Source: Mycoplasma_N cavipharyngis
Lineage (GTDB): Bacteria; Bacillota_I; Bacilli_A; Mycoplasmatales; Mycoplasmoidaceae
Length of the DNA: 64,000 bases
Assembly: GCF_042984175.1 (NCBI RefSeq)
Contig: NZ_CP155569.1
Coordinates: 744,001-808,000, forward strand
Reading direction: 5' to 3'
The position numbers and the translations under genes are program-made. Below the pieces are notes generated by a model, which saw only the letters and a list, made by a program, of their open reading frames with translations, was not told the DNA's origin and made no database searches. Of this stretch, positions 34,665 to 47,093 are shown piece after piece (the first letter of the stretch is position 1; each line of letters opens with the position of its first letter).

Positions 34665-37076
34665 ATGAAATATCAATCAAAAAATCCACGGCATCTTTTT
34701 AGTGAGTGTTACTATTATTTAAAAAACTTTTGGTTAAAACAGCGTTATGGAATTGCAACTCATTTTAATGAAATTTATAAAAATAATTTATTAATCAAAA
34801 ATGATCCTTATTATAACCAATTGCATTTAAATGGTTGTGGTGGGGCTGTCATTGAACCGCGTAGCTTTATTAGCACACAACAAAAAATTAATTTTTTTTA
34901 TCAAGCCAATCCCTTTATTCCATTAGAAAATTTTAGGTGTTGTCATCAGTACACTACTACTGATTTTATTAATTATCTTCCTATAAATATTAAAAATGAT
35001 GATCCAAACCCAGCATTTGGATCGATTTTTTTTGTAATTATGATTGAAAATTACTATTTTTATTTTTGATTACAAAAAAAACAAGAATTACAAAACAACC
35101 AAAACAAAAATATTTATTATTGTTGTGTTAGTAGTGATAATCCTAAGTTTTTCAAAAATAATGCTAAAGTGGTTTTGCAACTTGATGCTACTAAATATTC
35201 TCAAGGATTTGGTACACCCAATTTAATTAAAATTAATGATCAATATTATTTAATAATTAGTGTTCAAAAAATCGATCATACAGCTAGTTTAATTATTTAT
35301 CACTATCATCCTGAACAACAAAACGCTACTTTTTATGGAGAAATTAATTTTTTAAAACAAAACTTTCTAAAACCAAAAGTGATGATTAAAAATTTTAGTT
35401 GAAAAAATATTAATAAACAAACACTATTAGTTTTTTGTTTGCAAGAAATTAAAATTAGCAATCAGAAAAAAGAAATTATTAATGCAACCATTTTTGTTAA
35501 AGGAGTAATGAATTGATCTAATTGTCTTTTTGAAGTTGATCATATTCAATCAGTTGATTTAAGTAATGATTTTAGTAAACCAATTTTTTTAGAACATAAT
35601 CATGATTTATATTTAATTGGGTGTCTAAAAGCAACTAATAGTAGTATGATTCATCAATGAGATTATATGCATACTAATTGTTTTAGTTTATTAAGAAAGT
35701 TGCAAATTACTAATAATTGAATTTATCAAACACCATTTACTAATTTTAAAAAACTACGAATAACTAGTAAGCAAAATTTGTTAAACCAAATGATTTTTAA
35801 TCAGCGCCTAAAACAATTTTATTTCACTCCTAATAAACAAGATTTTAGTTTGCAATTTTCTGCTGCAGAAAATTTTAAACATCGCGTTTTAATTAAATAT
35901 CAAAAGCAACAATTAATTATTGATCGTTCATCAATGAGTCAAGTTTTTTTAGAAAAAAATCAAAACATACTTAAATTTGATATTAAAGAAATTAAAAACA
36001 TTGATTTAATTCTTGATCAAAATGTAATTGAAATTTATTTAAATCAAGGTCAATATGTCATTTCTTTAAATTATTTTTTATTAAATGATTTAGTTTATTC
36101 TTCAGAAAATTTATGAGGTTGTTTTTTTGATTTAAAACCAATTAATATAATTGAACCTTCACCACAAAAAATTTTAATTCCATCTAATCTTGTTATGGAT
36201 TATTGAAGTTATAAAACCAAGCAGAAAAAAATAGTTGCTAATCCAACAATTAATATTGCAACTATTTTAAAAAAATGAGATTATCAGCCTTGTTTATTAA
36301 CTGAAATTAAAAATCATGGAACCAATCAATTAATTCAAGAGCAAATTGAAACTAATCAATTAAAAAGTGAATTGATTAAAATTAATGATGAAAATGATCC
36401 TAAAACAAATAATTATGAAACACAAACTAAAATAACTAAATTAATTGATCAAACTGATTATTTACTACTTTGTGATCCTGAAGCTTTTTTTAAAAATGAT
36501 ATGCACAAAATTTATCAAGATTTAATAATTGAAGCACAAAAGCAACAAAAAATAATTATTTTTGCTCCCAACTTAAAGAAAAAAATTGCTGCGCATGAAA
36601 TTAAAAATTGAACAATATGAGTTGAAAAAAATTTAATGACAGCTAATCTTGTTTGTTTATCTCAAGCAGAATTAAATTTATTAGTAGCAAACCATCATTT
36701 AACTAAGCAAATTAAATGACTTCAAACAATGAATCCTAGTTTATTTTTAATTGTGCAAAAAAATCAAGAATATATTATTGCAACAAAATCTAGTTTTGGT
36801 AAAATTAAAACAATTGGCAATGATACAAATAATTCAAAAAATTATCAAATTATTAATTATGATGGGTTTTTAGCCACGTTTATTGCTCAATTAATTAGTT
36901 ATCCATCTTTTCAATTAACAAAAATCAAATTAGAACAATTAATTAGTACTACTTTTTGAGCTAATTTAGCAAATAATTTAACTAATTTAGCTCAAACTAA
37001 AAAAACAAAAATGCCCTCATTATTAGATTTACAAAAAACTTTTAATCAATGAGTTTATCAAACAAGTAAAAAATAG
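34665..37076 (+). CDS. Degenerate GH32 sucrose-hydrolase-like/PfkB fructokinase-like fusion
   Basis: An 803-residue protein. Residues about 1-465 follow the GH32 (sucrose-6-phosphate hydrolase) fold: INFFYQANPF then YTTTDFINY (about 80-110), YYCCVSSDNPKFF (about 147), a blade with YYLIISVQ (about 193), and the C-terminal jelly-roll with IDLILDQNVIEIYLNQGQY (about 445-463). Residues about 500-790 follow PfkB/fructokinase order: ILIPSNLVMDYW, VANPTINIATILKKW, a DYLLLCDPEAFF strand, FAPNLKKKIAAHE, LVCLSQAELN, and a final INYDGFLATFIAQL. Key residues are lost: GH32 NDPNG is absent, RDPK aligns to GTPN, the EC acid/base motif is not seen, and the PfkB GAGD is YDGF. It is therefore probably a non-catalytic or repurposed fusion. 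Assignments come from motif order, not a search. Confidence 0.6.
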
Positions 37077-37172
37077 TTTTTTAACTATTAATTGCCTTCT
37101 TCTTATTTTTGATTTAATTTTTAATTTTAAATTATTAATTTCTAAAATAAAAACAATTAATCACTTTTTATT

Positions 37173-38087
37173 ATGACATTGAAACAAAATAAATTAATTA
37201 AACTAACTAATCAAACTGCTTTAGATCAAATCAATCAAACTCAAAGTGCTAGTGTGTCATCACAAATTGATTATTGAAAAGCAAGTATTTTTTATTCTTA
37301 TCAAAACAAAATTACTTATTTAATTAAGAAAAAATTTAAAACTAAACACCAATTAATTCAAAAATATATTGATCAAAAATTGATTTATAAGCCAGATTTT
37401 AATGATTTTAAATATTGTCTTAATGCTGATTTATCTCATAATACTTGTCAAGATATGATTAGAGAATTAGTTAATGATCAATTCATTATTTTTCGTGAAT
37501 TAACTTCTTCAATCGAATATTTCAGCACTAATGATCAAGAAAAATGAATTCAAATGAAAAACCAGTTCAGTCATAAAGATCGGTATTTCCCACTAATCAT
37601 TGAAGATTTTGAACGTTTAATTCCTAAATTTTTTAATTGAAACATTATTAATGATTTTTGTGAAATTGAAATTTTTAAGGCAAAAACATTTGATCAAGCA
37701 TTAATACTAACAATTAGTAATCTAATTTTTGATCATTTAGCAGAATTTATTCCAAAAATTAGCATTATTATTCGTCATCAAGAAATTGCTGATCACACCC
37801 CTTTTGCAATCAATCATGAGCGTATTTTACTTTTATGAAAAAAATGTTTAAATCTTTGACATGCAATTATTCTTAAATATTTAGCACCAACAGAAATTTT
37901 TGAACAAGAATTTTATAAACTTTTAAATTTAAGTTCCAAAATTGCTGCCTATCGTTCCACTTTAAATCCTTATACACAAAATGAAATTATTCGTGATTCA
38001 CCAAGAGCCAAAAAACAATTAATTAAAATTACTCATAATCAGCCAAAAAGAAAAAGATGATTAATTGCTAAACTTTTAAAAAAATAA
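37173..38087 (+). CDS. Unknown protein, basic C-terminus
   Basis: A 304-residue protein I do not recognise. It has no signal or clear membrane segment. It is rich in Ile, Phe, Gln and Lys, with a central DRYFPLIIEDFERLIPKFF region and a basic end RKRKRWLIAKLLKK-like tail. An aromatic-rich helix DHLAEFIPKISIIIRH lies about residue 185. It lies 96 bases after the GH32-PfkB fusion in the same direction and converges with the ABC exporter pair. Cytoplasmic location is inferred. Confidence 0.6.
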
Positions 38088-38097
38088 AACAATTTTT

Positions 38098-40119
38098 TTA
38101 TTCAAAATTAGTTTGAGAATGATACATTTGAGCATATAAACCATTTTTTAGAGTTAATAATTGTTCATGAGTTCCTTGCTCAATAATTTCACCAAATTTT
38201 AGAACAATAATTAAATCAGCATTTCTAATTGTTGATAAACGGTGGGCAATTAGAAATGTTGTTTTGTTTTTCACTAAATTTAGCATTGCTGCTTGAATCT
38301 CAACTTCTGTACTAGTATCAACTGAAGAAGTTGCTTCATCTAAAATCAATAATTCTGATGGTGATAAAATCGCTCTAGCAATTCCAATTAATTGTTTTTG
38401 TCCATGAGATAAATTTTCACCATTGTTTTTTAAAACTGTATCATAACCATTTTCCAATTGCATAATGAAGTTATGAGCTTTAGCCATTTTAGCAGCTTGA
38501 ATCACTTCTTGTTCAGTTGCATTCATATGACCATATTTAATGTTATTGAAAATCGTATCACTAAAAATCACATTATCTTGTAATACAATTGAAACATTGC
38601 TACGCATACTTGGTTTAGTAATTTTTTTAATAGATACACCATCAAATAAAATATCACCTTTACTAATATCATAAAACTTAGTTAATAGGTTAATAAAAGT
38701 TGATTTACCACTACCAGTTGGACCAACAATGGCAACAGTTTGTCCTTGTTTTACAGTGAAATTAATGTTTTTTAAGACCCACTTATTAGGTTCATAAGCA
38801 AATGATAAGTTTTTCACTTCAATGTTTGTGTGCAAATGAACTGTTGGTAAATAATGATAATATGCTGGTTTTAAATAGGGCAAACGTTTTTCACTGACAT
38901 ATTTTTGATAAATATTCAGATTTTTTTGGTTTAAAAATGCTGGTAGTGGTTGAATTGTTTTTTTAGTTAATTTATCAGTAATTAATTTCACATTCAAATT
39001 TTCTGAATCCAAAAATTCTTCAGTTGCATCAGATAATTCTTTTAAACGCTCTGATGAAGAGAAAAATGATTGCATCACATTCATTGTATTAATCACTTGA
39101 TATAATGGCTCTTGAAAGTTGCGTAACATTAGTAAAAAAGTGTTAATAATGACAATATAACTACCATAATAACTAATTTGGTTTAATGGCTGATTAGCAT
39201 TTAAAGGAAATAACATATAATCATAAATCCCATAAGTAGCAATATTGTTATAAGCAAAACTTAAACCAATGACATTAATCATAATTAACATTAATTGACC
39301 AACAAAACGGTTTCATGGAAAAATGAAAGAAAATCAAAAATCAACTTTATACTGATTTTTTGAATAATTAGCATTTAATTTATTAAATTTTTCTAAAAAC
39401 TTAGTTCTTTGATTAAATAAATTAACTTCATGTTGTCCACTAATTGCTTCTTCAGCAAAAGCGTTTAATTCACCTAATGTCGCTTGACGAACCCGATAAT
39501 ATTTTTGTGATTTTTTCACAATGAAAATTGCACCTAAAAAAGAAATTGGTAAAATTAAACCAACAAAAACTGTTAATAACGGACTAATAATTAACATTGC
39601 AATTAACATTGATATTACAATTAAAATCGTTGCAAAAATTTGTGATAAAGTTTGGGGTAATTGCGCAATCGCTGCATCAATATCATTATTTACCCGGCTT
39701 AAAAATTCACCTGTTTTCATACGATCATAATAAACAACTTGGGTTCGTAAAATTTTCGCATATAAAAAATCAGTTAATCTTTTTCCCATTGATTCAATCA
39801 CATAAGAAATTGTTAGTGATAAACCATAATTAATGATAAATGTTAAGCAATATATGGCAATTAATATTCCACCATAAAAATTAATTGTTGCATTACTAAT
39901 CACTTCATTTCTAGCACGAGCATCAATTTGTTGGTGAATCAAAGAATTAAATTGTTGGGCTAAAAAGACGTTTGCTAAACTTAGAGCACTAACAAAAACA
40001 GCAGCAATTGATGCACCAATAATAAATTTTCAACCTTTACTTAAAAAAGAAAACATAAAGCTAATAATTGCTTTGCGATTCATTTTTCTGCGACTTTGAT
40101 TTTGTGTGTGCTGTTGCAT
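38098..40119 (-). CDS. ABC exporter half-transporter, catalytic ATP-site subunit
   Basis: A 673-residue half-transporter with an N-terminal six-helix membrane domain (about 1-345) and a C-terminal ATPase. Motifs: Walker A GPTGSGKST (about 480), signature LSHGQ (canonical LSGGQ with Gly to His), Walker B LLILDEATSSVD with catalytic Glu, and H-loop IAHRLSTI. The intact Walker B and H-loop with an altered signature is the pattern of the canonical half of heterodimeric exporters. A linker of about 70 residues lies between the two domains. ATG at 40119 follows the upstream partner's stop by two bases. The two-gene layout resembles the M. genitalium MG_014/MG_015 pair (from memory). The substrate is unknown, probably a drug or lipid. 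Confidence 0.88.
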
Positions 40120-40121
40120 TT

Positions 40122-41888
40122 TTAGTGTTTTGCTCCCATCATTTGTAAATCAAAAATTTGTTGATAAATTTGACAATCGTTTAATAAATCATGATGTTTA
40201 CCTTTAGCAACAATTTGGCCTTGATCAAAAACTAAAATTTGATCAGCATGAATAATTGAAGAAATTTTTTGGGACACAATAATTTTTGTTAAATTATTGA
40301 TTTGATTTAAATTAGCAATAATCTTTTGCTCAGTTTTAGCATCAAGTGCTGAAGTTGCATCATCTAAAATTAAAATTCGTGCTTTTTTTAATAATGCTCT
40401 AGCAATACATAAACGTTGTTTTTGTCCTCCTGAAAGATTAGAACCACGTTGTCTGATTTTAGTATATAAACCATCAGTTTTTTCTTTGACAAAATCTGCA
40501 GCACAAGCGATTTCTAAACTATCCCACATTTCTTTTTCTGTCGCATCATCTTTAGCCATTTGTAAATTAGAAGCAACCGTACCTGAAAATAAATTATTTT
40601 TCTGAGGAACCATTGTTACTAAATTACGTAATTGCATAAAATTAATTTGACTAACATCAATTCCACCAATTTTAATTACTCCTGATGTTGGATCATATAA
40701 TCGAGCAATTAAATTAATGAATGAAGATTTACCACTACCTGTTTTACCAATAATGCCTCAAGTTTGATTAGCATTAATTGTTAAATTAATATTTTTTAAA
40801 ACTAAATCTGAATGATCAAAATAAGCAAAATTGACATTATTAAAACTAATTTCATTACTATTAATCATTTGCTTATTTGCATCACTAACAAATTTCATAA
40901 TTGGTTGATGATTTAAAACTTGATAAATTCGTTTAGCAGCAACATTAGTTCTTCCTAAATTACTTAAAACAAAACTAGCAATAATAATTGATAAAACTAA
41001 ATAGGATAATGTTTGAGTAATCGCTAAAATTTGTGACAAGTTAAGTAATGATAAATAATTACCAACCCAAATAACAATTAAAATTAAGAAACTAATTAGT
41101 AAAGTAATTACTGGACTAAATAACATTTCATAACGATAAGTTTTCATAATTTTTTGACGAAATGTTTCAGTAATCGTTGCGTTTTTATCATACATTGCTG
41201 TTTCTAAATTATATGATTTAATAAAATGAATTCCTAGAAATGTTTCTTGAATGTTATTGTTTAGTTGATCACTAACTACTTGAGTAGCTTGATAAGTTCG
41301 TGAAATATAAAATTGTGAAATACCAAGAAAAACTAAATTTAAGATCACAAAAGCTAATACAATTAAAATGATAATGTATCTTAAATGTTCATTAGGACTA
41401 ATAATATTATTAAATGGACTATATAAAATAAAAAAGGTTGCTAATGCCCCACCAATAAACATAAAAATTGAACGTAATAAAACTTGATTAGCAAAAATTA
41501 ATCATCCTAAAATATGATTTAAGTTTTTACCCAAACGATTAATTAGTGAACTTGAAGGAAAAACATTTAAATCAGCATCAGTAAAACTAGTTACTTTCTG
41601 ATAAAACTCAGAACGAATTGTTGCACCAAATTCAATCGTAAATTTAGCACCAATAATTCTAGCAATAACACCAATAATAAATCCAGTAATATTAATGGCA
41701 AACATTGAAACTGCTAAAATTACAATCATTTTAGTAACTTGATCAACTGGTTGTTCAAAAATACTAATTAATCTTTGTAATAAAATTGGAATCGCTAAAT
41801 CACTAACAACTTGTAACAAAAGTAAAATTTGTACTAAGATGTATAATTTATAATGTTTTTTTAAAACAGCTTTAATTATTTCAAACAC
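40122..41888 (-). CDS. ABC exporter half-transporter, degenerate ATP-site subunit
   Basis: A 588-residue half-transporter with a six-helix membrane domain (about 1-320) and an ATPase. Motifs: Walker A GKTGSGKSS, signature LSGGQ, Walker B LILDDATSALD where Asp replaces the catalytic Glu, and an H-loop where SQK replaces the AHR His. With the partner's altered signature this makes one degenerate ATP site, as in known heterodimeric exporters. The start is GTG with AAAAGG eight bases upstream. It is translationally coupled to the downstream partner. Confidence 0.88.
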
Positions 41889-42042
41889 AAAAATGCCTTT
41901 TAGATGTTAATCATCAACTTGATAAAAAAACAATTAGTCAATATTTTGAATCTATTCTTAATAAATATTGAAAAATTTAATAACAAATTTTAATTAAATT
42001 AATATTAATTAATAATCATTGTTTGATTCTAAATCAAAAAAA

Positions 42043-42096
42043 TTGATTTAATCGAAAACAACGTCTTAAATTTTTAAGTTTTGATTTAATCGAAAA
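42043..42096. repeat. Two 16-base direct repeats in the ABC/hydrolase gap
   Basis: TTGATTTAATCGAAAA occurs at 42043-42058 and again at 42081-42096. The short palindrome CTTAAA-TT-TTTAAG (42065-42078) lies between them. The 225-base gap lies upstream of the ABC pair on the minus strand, so these may be operator or terminator elements. Confidence 0.4.
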
Positions 42097-42113
42097 TTAA
42101 ATCACTGATTTTC

Positions 42114-42812
42114 TTAGTGAATTATCTTCATTTTTTTTAAGTTGTGATAAACATCACAAACTCTAACTTTAAAATCAAGATGACCAGGTAATACTGTTTG
42201 GTTACGATCATAATGATCAAAAAATTTTTTTAAACTATGATCCATTAACTCAGCTTGATTATGTTCTAAATCAGTCCGACCAATTGAATCAGCAAAAACA
42301 TGATCACCAGAAAAAACATAATCTTCTACTGAAAAACAAACTGAACCAGGAGTATGACCAGGAGTGTGTAAAACACCTAATTGAAAATTATTAATTTTAA
42401 TCACATCATGATCTTTTCAATCATGAAATTCAATTGCCTCAATTGCTAAATCATCAGATTGAAAATGCGGATCAATTCTTTTAATCGATTTTCAAGCAGA
42501 TTCAACTACGACTTGATCTTTAAGATGACAATAAATTGGTACTTTAGCATATTCAACTAATGATTTGGCATTAATTCAATGATCCCAATGACCATGAGTT
42601 AATAAAATCGCTTTAATAATAATTTTATGTTTTTGACAAAACCTAACAAGATAATCACCTAAAAAACTAGGATCAATCACTAAACCATAATTATCATCTA
42701 ATAATAAATAACTAGTGTTTTCTAATCAATTATCATCATTATAAAATTGTAATAATTGATTAGTGATTCTAATTAATTTTGGTTTAGTTTGATACAAGTC
42801 AATTGTGTTCAA
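42114..42812 (-). CDS. Metallo-beta-lactamase-fold hydrolase (glyoxalase II-like)
   Basis: A 232-residue zinc hydrolase. The metal motif is LTHGHWDHW (HxHxDH, about residue 68), followed by HTPGHTPGS (second His, about 148), FSGDHVFADSIGRTDL (bridging Asp), and LPGHLD (C-terminal His). The complete set argues for an active enzyme of the glyoxalase II type, which hydrolyses thioesters; the exact substrate is unknown. No ATG fits; the start is a TTG with GTGGAG 12 bases upstream. It is downstream of mnmG in the minus-strand block. Confidence 0.85.
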
Positions 42813-42975
42813 TTTTAGTTGTGCTCCACTAACAAATTATTTCTAATTTTATAAGATTTAAAATATTTTAAATTATTTATTACTAAACTTTAATTTTAGC
42901 ATTTAATTTGAATCCTTTTTTTAAAAAATCATCTTAAACATGTAATAGAAGCAAAAATTAAATTCTTAATTGAAA

Positions 42976-44841
42976 TTAAAAAGAATTAGTTTCAATCATT
43001 TTCTGTTTTTCTAAATAAACTTTAATATGAATAATATCATTAAGATTAATTCCAGCAATTTTCATTGCTGCTTGAACTGTTAATGGTTGTGCCCGGTTTA
43101 ATTTTTCAACTGCTTCAGCAGCTAAATTAGGAATTTGAGAATAATCTTTAATAACAGTTAATTTCGTTTTTTGTCATTTGGCAATAGCATTAATTTTAAT
43201 TTCTTGTTTGCGAATATAACCTTGATATTTAATTTTAATCATTAATTTTTCAATTGCTGCTTTTGATAGGGGTCGTAATTGATCAGCAAGAATAGTAGCT
43301 ACTTGATGATAAGTAGCTTCTGGTCGTTTTAATCAATTTAATAAACTTAAAGGACCAACATCACCACTAACTAAACCATAAGATGGTGCATAATGTTTTT
43401 CAAGAATTGCAATATTAGTATCAATGTCTTTTCATTCTTGACTAATTCTTTGATAAACATCTTGATCAATTAAACCAATTTGATAACCATAATTAATTAA
43501 GCGTTCATCAGCATTATCATTACGTAAATGTAAGCGGTTTTCAGCACGAGAAGTTAGTAAACGATAAGGATCATTAACACCTTTTGAAGTTAGATCATCA
43601 ATTAAAACACCAATGTATGCTTCATGACGTTGTAAAATTAATGGTTCTTGTTTTTTAATTTTTAATGAAGCATTAATTCCAGCCATTAAACCTTGACAAG
43701 CAGCTTCTTCATAACCTGATGTTCCATTAATTTGTCCAGCAAAATAAAGCCCACTAATTTTTTTACTTTCTAATGTTTTATGCAATTGAATTGGATTAAT
43801 TGCATCATATTCAATTGCATAAGCATAAGATTTAATTCTTACATTTTCAAAACCTTTTAGTGTTTTTAAAATTTGCAATTGCATCTCTTGAGAAAATGAA
43901 GTTGATAAACCACCAACATAATAATAATTATAATTTTTTGCAATTGGTTCAATAAAAATCTGATGTTGTAAACGATCAGGAAATCGCACAATTTTATCTT
44001 CAATACTAGGACAATATCTTGGCCCAATCGCATCAATTGAACCATTATAAATTCCTGATAAATGAATGTTATTTTCAATTAACTGTTTTGTTGCTAATGT
44101 CGTAAAAGTTAAATAACAACTCATTTGTTGATCAAAATCAAGTTTAATTGGTTTCACAAATGAAAAAGATAAATCAGCATCATCACCACGATCTTCTTGC
44201 ATTTGACTTAAATCTAATGAATCAAAATAAACGCGTGGGGGTGTGCCTGTTTTTAATCGTAATAATTCAAATCCTTGTTGTTTTAAAAATGAAGATAAAA
44301 AATTAGCTGCAGGATTTTGATCAGGACCTGAATCAGCAAATTTTTGTTCGCGAAATAATGCTGCTTTTAAATAAGTTCCAGTTGTAATAATAACTGCTTG
44401 AGCATAATAAATTTCATTTTGATTAACTTTTAAACCTTGAATTTGATGATTGTGAACTAATAATTCTTTCACTTCAGCAATAATTAAATCTAAGTTTGTT
44501 TGTTGTTTAATTTGCTCTAAAAACCAATGATGATAATCTTCTTTATCAATTTGAGCACGATAACATCAAACACCAGGACCTTTAGAATAGTTCAGTTTTT
44601 TAATTTGAATTTTAGTGGCATCAACAGCAATTGCTTGCATGCCTCCTAGTGCATCAATTTCTCGAGTAACAATTCCTTTAGCAGGTCCACCAACCGATGG
44701 ATTACAAGGTAAATTAGCAATACTTGCAATGTTTAAATTAAATAAACCTGTCTTCAACCCCATTTTAGCACTAGCAAAAGCAGCTTCTAATCCAGCATGA
44801 CCTGCACCTACTACAAGAACATCATAATGTTTAATATTCAT
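42976..44841 (-). CDS. mnmG: tRNA uridine-5-carboxymethylaminomethyl modification enzyme MnmG
   Basis: A 621-residue FAD protein which, with MnmE, modifies the wobble U34 of several tRNAs. The N-terminal dinucleotide fold is VLVVGAGHAGLEAA (GAGHAG at residues 12-17), followed by NPSVGGPAKG with its conserved Gly cluster. Further family blocks are LKTGTPPR (about residue 205), YCPSIEDK, GLYFAGQINGTSGYEEAA (about 360-377) and RAENRLHLRNDNAD (about 430). The helical C-terminal MnmE/tRNA-binding domain is present. Length matches homologues. Confidence 0.97.
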
Positions 44842-44937
44842 TCATTATCTCTTAATATTATTTCTTTGTGATTTTTGATTAATAAAACTAATAATAATTA
44901 AAAAATTAATTTTTGATTTTGATCATATTTGCATTAA

Positions 44938-47058
44938 TTATTTTTCAGTTTTAGTTTGATTTTTAAAATTGTTTTTTCGTGGTTTTGGATTATCAGGATC
45001 TTCTTTAATAAAACGACATTTAGGAAAACTACTGCAACCAAAAAAAGTACTACCATAACGACTTGTCCGTTTAACTAATGGTTGCTGACAATCAGGACAA
45101 GTTTCATCAAGTAAAATTGGTTTAGATATTGGTTCACTAAATTTACATTTAGGAAAATCACTACAACCAATAAAGCGTGAAATTCTTGATTTACGAAACG
45201 AACGACGATAAATTAATTCATGCTGACATTCAGGACACTTACGATTAACATATTCAACTTCAGGTAAGGGTTGTGATTGATTTGCTTCATATAATGTTTT
45301 TTCAAATTTAGCAAAAATCACTTTTAAAAAATCTTTTCAGTTAACTTTATTTTCAGCAATTTCATCTAATCCTTCTTCCATTTTTCTTGTATAGTCAAAA
45401 GAAATAATATCAGGAAAGATTTTTTGTAAATTAGCAACAATTTTCATCCCAACTTCAGTTGGAACTAATGCTAAATTTTTTTTATTAGCATATTCACGCT
45501 TTAAAACAGTATTAGCAATTGTTACATAAGTTGAAGGTCGACCAATTCCTTCTTTTTCTAAAGCACGAATTAATGTTGCTTCATTATACCTAGCAGGTGG
45601 GTTTTTATCATGTTGTTCAATTTTGGTATCTTTAACTAAATAATTTTCATTTAATTTTAATTTGGCTAATTGTGCTAAATTGTTTATTTGATTATTTTGA
45701 TCATTAGTTTTTCATAAATGATATTGTTGATAAATTTTTTCATAACCATCAAAAACTAAGCTACGACTATAATTATTAAACAAACAACCTTTGTTTTCAA
45801 AATCATAATAACGATATTGATAAACACTATTTGTCATTAATGATCCTAAAGCACGAACTCAAACTAAACAATATAATTGGTATTTAACTTTATCTAAATA
45901 AGGCTTAACTACTTCAGGAGGATATGATAAATCAGATGGTCTAATTGCTTCATGAGCTCCTTGAACTAAATTAGTTTTAGTTTGATCATTAGTACTAGTT
46001 TTTTTCTTTTTAACACCAGATCAGTATTCAATACCATAATGATCTTTAATATATCTTTCAGCATCACTAATAAAAGTATCAGATAAATCATCACGATCAG
46101 TTCTTGGATAAGTAATTAATGAAATTGTTTGCCCATTAATTTCAACCCCTTCATACAATTTTTGTGCTGTTGCTTCAATTGTTTTTGAAGATAATTTAAA
46201 CCTACTAATTGCTTCTTGTTGCATTGTTGCTGTTTTTAGAGCTGATTTAGGTTTATTTTGTTCTTTTTTAGGTGGGTGTTCACAAACAAAAGTATAGTTT
46301 GGACTTAAATAATCCAAAATTTTTTGAGCATCTTGAATTGTAGTAAAATTAACTTTACCATCATTAACTGAATCATTTAATTGGTAATTAGTTAAATCAC
46401 TACTAATTTTTCTTAAATCTAAAATTAAGCCATTTTTTAAAAATGCTTTAATTGTAAATCATGATTCAGGAACAAAACTATTAATCTCATCTTCACGAAT
46501 TTTTAAAAACTTTAAAGCAACACTTTGAACTCTTCCAGCAGAAATACCACCTAAAAATTTTCTGACAAAACTTGAAAGTTTATAACCAAAATTACGATCT
46601 AAAATTCTTCTGGCCAAATAAGAATTAACTTGATTTAAATCAATATCACGAGCATGGTTTAATGATTCATTAATTGCTCTTGCAGTAATTTCATTAAAAA
46701 CAACACGAAAACATTTTTTCTTATCTTGATCAGATAATAATGATCAAACATGTCAAGCAATCGCTTCACCTTCACGATCAGGATCAGTTGATAAATAAAT
46801 CTCATCAGCCCTAGCAGCTGCAGCATGAATTTGTTCTAAAATTGATTTATTATCTGCTTGATCTTTATTTTTAGTTTTAATATTACGATCAACAAGCACT
46901 CATTTGGGTTCTAAATCTTTACTAAAACCCATACCAAATTTTGATAAATCACGTAAATGACCATAAGTGGCTAATAACTCAAAATCTTGGTCTTTTAAAT
47001 AATGAGCAATTGTTTTAATTTTATTGGGCGATTCAATAATCATTAATTTTTTGGACAT
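44938..47058 (-). CDS. topA: DNA topoisomerase I
   Basis: A 706-residue type IA topoisomerase that relaxes negative supercoils. The Toprim domain starts LMIIESPNKIKTI; its acidic triad is in STDPDREGEAIAWH (Asp92, Asp94, Glu96). The active Tyr lies in SLITYPRTDRDDLS, and GRPSTYVTIANT is present. The C-terminus has two four-Cys zinc ribbons (CPEC...CSDFPKC and CPDC...CSSFPKC) and a basic Asn/Lys tail. It lies 35 bases behind the RNase J-like gene and ahead of mnmG on the same strand. Confidence 0.97.
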
Positions 47059-47093
47059 ATCAATTTTTATCACCTTATTATTAATTTTTTAAA

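Noticed and set aside
39521..39833. Overlapping plus-strand reading frames within the ABC exporter.
   Set aside because: They mirror conserved exporter helices on the minus strand and encode only low-complexity sequence.
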